This document shows, piece after piece, positions 58,170 through 64,000 of a DNA stretch of 64,000 nucleotides. The stretch is from Anagrus nilaparvatae (lineage: Eukaryota; Arthropoda; Insecta; Hymenoptera; Mymaridae), in contig JAKSXM010000040.1 in the NCBI GenBank assembly GCA_022575985.1, positions 16,262,001 through 16,326,000 on the forward strand. The letters are read 5' to 3'. Below the pieces are notes generated by a model. That model was not told where the DNA came from. It made no database searches and saw nothing but the letters and a program-made list of their open reading frames with translations. Each line of letters opens with the position of its first letter. Position 1 is the first letter of the stretch. The position numbers and the translations under genes were made by a program.

Positions 58170-59475
58170 CGTTAGTAAGAATGACGGGCATAAGAAGCTT
58201 TGATCTGATGTATCGTCAGATAAGGGGACCAATGGGCTAGAATTCAGACAAGCTTCCACCTTCTTAAGGAGTGCGTAAAATTCTTCAAACGTTAGATTAG
58301 TATTACCAATTGCTCTGCGTAAATGATGTTTTATCGATTTTACGTCAGATTCTCACAATCCTCGAAAATACGGTGAGCCTGGAGAATTAAATGACCATTT
58401 AGTACTCTCTTCGCCTAGATTACCCAAAGGTCCTTGCATATAGTCTCATGAGGCAATGTACAATTCTGCGATGACGTAGGTTACTGCCTTGGTAGTAACT
58501 TGATACCTTGCTACCTTAGTACCTTGGTCACTATATAATTCAGAGCATGGGCAGCGAGTTGAAGTGAATCGACGAAATGCAGCTAAAAAATTATTTTTCG
58601 AGTAACCCGTAACTAACTCTAAATGTACGGCTTTTGTGCTCAAACCTATAAATACACAAATATAAGCCTTGTAGGTTTTTGCTCCACGACCTCTATATTT
58701 AAGAATCTTATAGGGACCGGCATAATCTACCCCAGTTGCACGAGAAGGTTTATCAATTTATTAACCCATGGTGAAGGCAAAATACCCATCTTCTGAACTG
58801 ACCTCATTCCACGATAACGAATTCAGTCAACACATTTGTGTATACAAGATTTAACAAGACTCCTACCTATTACGATCCAGAACTCCTGTCTGAAGGTTGA
58901 AAGAGTGAGCCTAATTCCACCATGGAAAGTCTTACGATGAAAATAATCAACCAATAAATCTGAAAGTATATGGTAAAATTATAGGATGTTTGTGATCATA
59001 ATTAAGGAGAGAAAAATGTAGTCGACCACCTAACTTTAGCAAACCATTGTATAGGAATGGATCGAGTCTAGCCAGTCTAAATTTTTTAATTTTTACATTG
59101 TTTTCCAAAAAGTTAATTTCTTTAGAAAAATGAGTACTTTGAGTTAAATAAACTCACAATAACTTAGTGACCTAGTTAACTCAGGAATACTTACAAAATT
59201 TTGGTATTGCATGTCTTCTACGTTGAACCAATTAAAATTAAATATTTTTAATTTGTTTAGTACGTTATTTTTTCTATTTAACGAAACATTACACATAAAA
59301 CGGATATTATACAAAGTAATTCTTAACAATTTTCTGAAATCTGAATATTTTTTAATTAAATCCCAGTTTTTTGCAATTTTTTGTTTTATTACAACCTGGT
59401 TACTGACTACACAAGTTAAAGTACTCAAGGAGCCTGTATGAAAATTTTTATCATCCTTAACAAACTGGAAATTAC
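58170..59475 (-). pseudogene. BEL/Pao pol: integrase, decayed
   Basis: Integrase would insert the cDNA into the host genome. From right to left: a pre-integrase segment (NWDLIKKYSDFRKLLRI), the LDPFLYNGLLKLGGRLHFS block typical of BEL/Pao, an HHCC zinc site (FHRKTFHGG and CIHKCVD), and the DDE core as VDYAGPYKI, LYSDQGTK and a Glu in ESDVKSIKHHLRRAIGN. The end is FEEFYALLKKVEACLNSSPL. Breaks: a TGA after CVD near 58823, a TGA just before the catalytic Glu near 58353, frameshifts near 58963, 58740 and 58510, and a stop near 59144. All catalytic residues can still be located, but the gene is dead. Confidence 0.85.
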
Positions 59476-59478
59476 CTT

Positions 59479-59793
59479 TTATATAGTCATTCCTTCCCCA
59501 GCAAGAAGAAAATGTTTGTCTCGTGCATGAGTGCGAAGAGACTCCTTGACCGGTGCTTTGTTTAGGGCAACATCTGACAGAACGTTAATACCTGTACGCC
59601 AAGCTTCTTTACCGACAGCTTTTGCTCCACTGGTAAATATAGGTAAAATACTGCGAAGTAAACCGCCCAGAAAAGAGCCTATACTACTTCCTCGATGATA
59701 CGGTGTGCCGATATAAACGCGCTTTATACCTGTCTGTACATGTCCTCTGCCGCTGCCTATTTGGCTGTTAAAATAATCGATGTAATGAGCCAT
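59479..59793 (-). CDS. Minor capsid-type protein of the Polinton-like element
   Basis: A 104-residue frame with a Gly-rich start (SQIGSGRGHVQTGIKRVYIG), a hydrophobic helix (SIGSFLGGLLRSILPIF) and a Lys/Arg-containing end (ALNKAPVKESLRTHARDK). This layout, a glycine-rich head and amphipathic helix followed by a basic region, resembles the small membrane-active or core proteins of adenovirus- and Polinton-like particles. Similar proteins commonly follow the capsid gene in these elements. The last 15 residues after THARD do not look conserved and may come from the junction with the BEL/Pao element. Function is inference. Confidence 0.5.
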   Translation of the reverse strand: MAHYIDYFNSQIGSGRGHVQTGIKRVYIGTPYHRGSSIGSFLGGLLRSILPIFTSGAKAVGKEAWRTGINVLSDVALNKAPVKESLRTHARDKHFLLAGEGMTI

Positions 59794-59796
59794 CTT

Positions 59797-60645
59797 CTAG
59801 TCTGTGCGTTTGAAATGTAACGTCACTGTCAACGTTCCGGAATCGAATGGCACCGGTGACCCGTACAGGTCACGTAAATCAATTTCAATTGACCTAAATG
59901 AATTGCACAACAAGGGCACGTAAGATGGCGGTGAACAATTTTTTACCCTTACAGAACCGTAAATGTACTTTTCAAAGTCGAGTAAAACGCTTCTCAAGAG
60001 AGGTGTATACACGTCTCCCGTAACCCATGGCTCCAGGATATCTGAATATAACATCAGCCTGTTAGGAATATTAGCGAGTAAATTAGGCTGTCTTTCAGCT
60101 GTAACTTGTACTTTTCCTGGAGCGCGAAGCTCGTACGTACTTATCTCAAAACCTAAAATGTTTCTAATTTTTTCAGAAATTTCCAAACTATGCAAAGCGT
60201 TGCTTTTGCAACTTTCGTTGCAAATCAATTTCAGAACGACATAACCTCCGCGATTACTCGTGAAGCCAAAATGCGGTCGTACAGATCTGAGTAAGCTTAG
60301 CTCGTCTAAAAGTACCTGAATGTTTGCAAATGTATCGGGACAAATATGCGAAACAATTTTCGGGTCTGCTTTCGGAAATCGAGGTTAAATTACAATTGCA
60401 TTATCCTCTGGAAATTGTTTTTCGTTTCCGGAGAAATGCTCAATTTCACTCACAACTCTCGTGTCTTCCAAATTATTTTTGACGTGATGCATAGTCATTG
60501 GTATTTGAATTTCTGTTAAAGCCACGCTCCACTTGCCAGCTAAATCAATCTGTTTTGGTAGGTACGTGATAAAATGCGTTGTCATGTTGTTGGTATAAAT
60601 TTGCATACTACTGTTGCTCGGTAGTACAATAGAAAATTGATTCTT
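59797..60645 (-). pseudogene. Capsid-type protein of the Polinton-like element
   Basis: One frame of about 280 codons is split by a single in-frame TAA at 60385-60387. The N-terminus has FSIVLPSNSSMQIYTNNMT and LPKQIDLAGKWSVALTEIQIP. The C-terminal part has LYSDILEPWVTGDVYTPLL and IEIDLRDLYGSPVPFDSGTL, followed by a beta-strand-like LTVTLHF. Both blocks belong to a family that accompanies integrase in invertebrate Polinton-like elements and is believed to be structural. The expected start before FSIVLPSN appears to be ATA instead of ATG. The stop ends just 3 bp before the next gene (59793), so the two were probably expressed together. Whether it is the major or a minor capsid protein cannot be told from this. 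Confidence 0.55.
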
Positions 60646-60695
60646 CCCTATGTTTAGATATCAATCAAATCACTAGCCGGAATCCAAGAGTTGAC

Positions 60696-62165
60696 TTAAG
60701 CAGAATAACCGCGCCAACTAACGAGGTATTTCTTAGATTTACCTCGCCCCTTTGTTTGTAAAATTTCGTCAATTTCAAATTCAGCCTCGTTCAAGTTTTT
60801 TCCGACAGGACAAAGTTCTTCCTCATAGTAAATTCCGTCTATAATTTCACCGTCTAAATCTTCCAAAGTATACACTGGTGGTTGCCTCGCAATGGAAATG
60901 CGTGAAATTTTAAATAATTTTAGTGTCCACCCACTTTCGTAACCTTTTCGGAAAACGTCTGGGGCACGACTGATGCGTACCACTGAACCGACGCTATATT
61001 TTGGTGTTTTCTTGATTTTTTTTTTCATTGTAACGCGTATATCTTTTTGCCAGATTAGAGCGGGCAACGTCGGCGTTGTGTAAATTCACACTAGCAGGAG
61101 TCATCTTTGTACCTGAATGTACGGTGTGGTTGTAAGAATGCACGATAGATTATTTAGGTCGCTCTTTTCATTTATGGAGCTCATTTTTAGCTAGAACCCC
61201 TACGAAATTATATAACAACCATGGGGTAAATTTTATCTATATACTTCAATTTTACGAACCTCCTCTTTTTTGGGAGTCCTGGTAATAATTTTTAATGTCA
61301 AATAAAATCTTTTTTGCATTTGGGAACATCTCACATGTAACAAAAATTGTTTAAAAATTTACCCCATTTTAGGGGTTATTATCTCATTTCGTAGGGGTTG
61401 TAGCTAAAAATGGGCTCCAGAAATGAAAAGAGCAACCGAAATTACCTTTCAGGTGAGTTTTTTAGCCCAAAATATTCAATCTTTCATTTATTTACAAAAC
61501 TCACCCCTTTGCTTACTAAATACACCCCCAGGGAGGGTTGCAATTGCTAATACATGTTTATTAACATCGATGTATCTGCGTTTATTTTTACGCGTAAAAT
61601 AACGCCACAAACAATGTTTTATAGTTTGAATGACGCGTACTGCTATTGCACTTTTAGCGCCGGGATTCCGGTTCAAACGAAACTCAATATAAAACTCGTT
61701 AAAAACATTTTGAATTCTTTAGCTGTAAACTCACGGCCTTTATCCGATTGAAAAACAACCGGTAGTTTATCGGGGTTTTCGGTGAAAATTTTACGCAGAG
61801 CGCCAGCTACAGAAGCACTTGACTTGTCTTTTAGCGGTTCTACCCATAAAAATTTACTCAAAGCATCAATGACGAAGAGTACAAAAGTGTAATTGTCGTT
61901 GAAAGATTTTATCGAACGAAAATCTGCCAAGTCAGCTTCAAAACAGTCATAAATATTTGACACTTTGTACGTGCGTCGAGGAAAATTTTTTCTAACCGAT
62001 TTATGCAATGTATATGCGTCCTGTTCGCTCGACCAATTTTTTACTTTTTGATTTGTATCTTTGCCAAATTTGTTTTTTTTTGTTGCAATAAATAGTGAGC
62101 CCCAGCGAACGAAGAAGGTTGCTCTGGATCGTAATACAATTTATTCAATGAACCTTCCATTCTTA
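60696..62165 (-). pseudogene. Polinton-type integrase with chromodomain, broken by a MITE
   Basis: This is a retroviral-type DDE integrase that would insert the element. The N-terminal part is LYYDPEQPSSFAGAHYLL and EQDAYTLHKSVRKNFPRR. The core shows the first Asp in CFEADLADFRSIK and the second in VFQSDKGREFTAKEF; the region for the Glu follows in another frame (AIAVRVIQTIKHCLWRYF, where the Glu seems to be replaced by Val or shifted). The C-terminal part (61067-60696) has an SH3-like segment (YSVGSVVRISRAPDVFRKGY) and a chromodomain (EFEIDEILQTKGRGKSKKYL). Breaks are frameshifts near 62050 and 61690, a stop at 61488, and an inserted inverted-repeat element at about 61158-61440. It is not functional. 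Confidence 0.8.
61158..61440. mobile_element. Inverted-repeat MITE inside the integrase gene
   Basis: The left arm GGTCGCTCTTTTCATTTATG pairs with the right arm CAGAAATGAAAAGAGCAACC. AGAACCCCTACGAAAT and ATTTCGTAGGGGTTGTAGC, plus GGGGTAAATTTT and AAATTTACCCC, match further in. The arms are about 80-100 bp around an AT-rich centre. It separates the integrase core from its C-terminal domain. No clear target duplication was found. Confidence 0.65.
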
Positions 62166-62419
62166 ACTTTGTTATTAATATTTTTCGTCTTCTTGATATT
62201 ATTATTATTTTTACTAACTGACATTATATTTTTCTTTTTTGCTTTTTTGTTAACAATGAGCTTTTGGTTCTTCTTCGTTTTCTGCTTCTTTTTCTCCTTT
62301 ATCACTTTTTCATTCTTTGCATTTTTATTTTTATTTTTTTTCTTATTAAAACCAATAGCTTTTTGAATTCGATCGAAAAACTTAAAAGTAATTTTTGAAA
62401 CCATACAGCAGAGTGTCAC

Positions 62420-62784
62420 TTACGCGGCAGTCCTCTCGTTTGGTTCGGCGTCGAAGGACAACATGCGGAAAAATGCTTTCTCCGCTAAAACTCGATCGGC
62501 TTTACGCCGGTCTTTGTTTTTCGAGTAATCCTTGTCATGTTGTAAGCACACTTTGTCAAGCGGATTTATCCCGTGATTATTTTGTTGCAAACGCTCATCG
62601 AGATGCGTTCCAACTCCGAAAAACTCGTACCCGTATAAATGCCTTTCAAATGGCAATAAATCAATGAATCAATCTCCCCTACACCTATAGGTTCAACTGC
62701 AATCTCGATTAGATTTTCCGTTTCTTGGTGAAATACGGGAGGCGCACCAGCTTCTTGGTTTTTTTTTACTTGATACGACTCCAT
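62420..62784 (-). pseudogene. Phospholipase A2-like protein of the Polinton-like element
   Basis: The part ending at 62420 has YEFFGVGTHLDERL, then GINPLDKVCLQHDKDYS. This is the calcium loop followed by the catalytic His-Asp motif (HDxxY) of the compact phospholipase A2-like domain known from parvovirus capsid proteins and from many Polinton/adintovirus-like elements, where it helps particles cross membranes. The Lys/Arg/Asp-rich ending (KNKDRRKADRVLAEKAFFRM) is also typical. The N-terminal part (62784 to about 62650) lies in another frame, so there is a frameshift near 62645. The calcium loop departs from the usual YLGPG form. A Lys/Asn-rich low-complexity frame follows at 62419-62141. Confidence 0.65.
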
Positions 62785-63188
62785 TGTTTTAGCGGTGAAT
62801 TAGCTGGTGAACGAAACGACGACGAACGTCCGGGAACACACTGGTTAGGTTTTTTTTTTCTTTTCAAACTTTTGTTGGGCGTTATTGTTGCTGTTGAACT
62901 GGCATTTGATGACGATGCAGAGTCTATTGGTAATGAATCTCCTGTGTCCAGAGCGTCCTTGAAAGTCGAATCGTTTACCGATGCAAACGTTTTATTTTTG
63001 CGCAGTGGTGTACTCGCCGAGTGTAACGGAGACGCTAAAATCGAATGCGACGCCAAAGAAAAAGAAAAAGAAGCAGAATGAGGTGCAACTACCACTCCTT
63101 CTCTCCAAAGTTCTTGGTTTCCAACAAAGTTTTCGGGTAGACTTGCAGCTCGAAGTGCAGCGCAAAACTGACCTTGTTCCGCTGTCAT
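62766..63188 (-). pseudogene. Ser-rich continuation of the 63185-63670 gene
   Basis: It begins with FCAALRAASLPENFVGNQ, which looks like the natural continuation of the preceding frame after a frameshift, then becomes Ser/Ala-rich (SFSFSLASHSILASPLHSAS) with a basic patch (NKSLKRKKKPN) that could be a nuclear localisation signal. It overlaps the neighbouring stop by 4 bp. There is no recognised enzymatic domain. Confidence 0.4.
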
Positions 63189-63670
63189 TTACCAAATCCA
63201 CTATACTTGCAGCCAGGGAGTGGTATACCGCGCACGCGTACTTTACCTTCCGAATCCCACTCGACAGAAGAGCTTTTTCGTGCAAACATTAAAAAAGTTT
63301 TGGCTTTTTCTTGAAATTTCTTGGGTATCGTTTCAATGATATTGTCATCCAAATTTCGCGCTGCCTCCATTTCTTCGACCTCGTGCTGTAACTTTTCGAC
63401 TTTTAAATTTTGGTCAACGCTCGTGCTTGCTCTGCGTTGTAAAAAACGCTGAAAAACCTGTTTGTACGAGATGCTCTTTTCGAATTCCTCCTTGTCTGAC
63501 TGTAAAATATCGGCCATTTCAGCATCAAGCCTGCTTTCAAACGTGCCCGGTGTCTGTACTGCTTTTTTTTTATTTTCTTAAAACATGTCACCGTCACAAG
63601 GTGACGATTTTTCAATGTTACCGGCAGTCATTGCCGATGTACCGATAGCCGTACCGGCTGGGACGAGAAT
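63185..63670 (-). pseudogene. Coiled-coil protein of the Polinton-like element
   Basis: A start at about 63660 (MILVPAGTAIGTSAM) is cut off by a stop and frame change near 63575. The following frame has TPGTFESRLDAEMADIL, a charged helical stretch (VEKLQHEVEEMEAARN), then IIETIPKKFQEKAKTFLMFA and SSVEWDSEGKVRVRGIPLPG. These blocks recur together in proteins carried by invertebrate Polinton-like elements, but their function is not known to me. The plus-strand frame over 63585-63869 is antisense and not conserved. Confidence 0.5.
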
Positions 63671-63697
63671 CATTTATCAGCGTGATCCATTTTTTTT

Positions 63698-64000
63698 CTA
63701 CTTATTACTCAGTCGAGTCAAAAGAAACTTATCCAGTACAGCTGTAATGATTGGTGCCAAGAGAGCAGGCAAGAAGGCACCACCGCCGTGTTGCACAAGC
63801 AACTGTGTTTTACCTTTGTATTTGTCACCTTTTCGCTCGGCAGTCAGTAATCTCAGTAATCGGGCGTGACTTCTGAGGCAATTTAAGCGGTACGTTGCCT
63901 CTCAAAATATTTAACGTGTATTCGCATATACACTTGATGAGATCGCGATCCGCAGCACTGAGTAATACGACCCTGTGTCTGCTCTCCAGGTGATTCAATG
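63698..64000 (-). pseudogene. Small basic/hydrophobic protein, runs off the window
   Basis: The frame is open at the right edge: RHRVVLLSAADRDLIKCICE and YTLNILRGNVPLKLP, broken by a TGA and frameshift near 63825, then KTQLLVQHGGGAFLPALLAP and a hydrophobic end (ITAVLDKFLLTRLSNK). A basic N-terminal half followed by a glycine/leucine-rich hydrophobic tail is typical of a small protein located near the structural genes of these elements. Its role is unknown. Confidence 0.5.

Larger units (their letters stand above)
56758..59475 (-). mobile_element. BEL/Pao retrotransposon, 3' part with LTR
   Basis: From right to left there are remnants of the region before integrase, then integrase, a Cys-containing 3' stretch, a purine tract and a 3' LTR. 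The 5' part (gag, protease, RT and 5' LTR) is missing; the element is cut at about 59475, where capsid-type genes of the Polinton-like element begin on the same strand. Confidence 0.75.
59479..64000 (-). mobile_element. Polinton/Maverick or adintovirus-like element, decayed
   Basis: A run of minus-strand genes includes a chromodomain integrase, a phospholipase A2-like protein, capsid-type proteins and small basic proteins. Together they are typical of large virus-like DNA transposons in invertebrate genomes. No protein-primed DNA polymerase, packaging ATPase or terminal repeats are visible; they may lie beyond 64000 or have been lost. GC content is clearly higher than in the AT-rich surroundings, in line with foreign origin. 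Every gene has at least one break or a doubtful start. An inverted-repeat MITE lies in the integrase gene. Confidence 0.7.

Noticed and set aside
62061..62366. Hydrophobic plus-strand frame that looked like a membrane protein.
   Set aside because: It is antisense to a Lys/Asn-rich low-complexity stretch between the PLA2-like and integrase genes.

Overview
The window reads as AT-rich nuclear DNA from an animal, most probably an insect. Supporting signs are R1-clade non-LTR elements, BEL/Pao-type LTR elements, a Helitron, a Penelope-like element, short introns (57-140 bp) with GT..AG ends, and dense MITE and foldback repeats. I see no rRNA, tRNA, operon or bacterial-style gene order. Nearly every recognisable coding region belongs to a mobile element and is broken by stops, frameshifts, deletions or nested insertions. 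The exception is a pair of RPA70-like OB-fold genes with introns.

Layout. 1-5.4 kb: a decayed Helitron (Rep plus PIF1-type helicase, minus strand) interrupted by a 70-bp tandem array made from its own coding sequence and by an LTR-like promoter block. 5.4-11.9 kb: AT-rich spacer, a hairpin, a 25-bp minisatellite and a TTAA-flanked MITE. 11.9-16.5 kb: an R1-clade non-LTR element with both ends and a 16-bp target-site duplication, but with its reverse transcriptase deleted. 17.0-18.05 kb: RPA-like gene 1 (plus strand). 18.4-29.8 kb: two near-identical 4.2-kb direct copies flanking a 3-kb palindrome that carries a solo LTR; each copy holds a GC-rich MITE, an unidentified decayed gene and a foldback transposon whose ends begin CACAGTG. 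30.0-31.1 kb: RPA-like gene 2 (minus strand, damaged). 31.5-37 kb: MITEs and GC-rich Helitron-type 3' ends. 37.5-39.2 kb: a Penelope-like remnant (GIY-YIG endonuclease) inside inverted pLTR arms with hammerhead ribozyme cores. 39.2-41 kb: a decayed hAT-like transposase. 42.0-47.4 kb: a second TTAA MITE, an R1 fragment and a second CACAG-ended foldback element. 47.5-51.2 kb: a 3.7-kb palindrome enclosing opposed tandem arrays. 51.7-56.7 kb: an LTR retrotransposon (minus strand) with a 5'-truncated R1 copy inserted in it. 56.8-59.5 kb: the 3' part of a BEL/Pao element. 59.5-64 kb: a decayed Polinton/Maverick or adintovirus-like element (chromodomain integrase, phospholipase A2-like protein, capsid-type proteins, small basic proteins) that runs off the right edge.

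How it fits together. Insertions are nested and their relative ages can often be read: R1 in LTR element, MITE in integrase, solo LTR in one palindrome arm, GC-rich MITE in the Penelope remnant. The two points most worth following are the RPA-like pair with identical intron phases on either side of the duplicated block, and the foldback transposons whose ends look like recombination signal sequences (heptamer, 22-bp spacer, A-rich nonamer), which suggests Transib-type, RAG-related mobility. All family names come from reading the translations and termini; no database search was possible.
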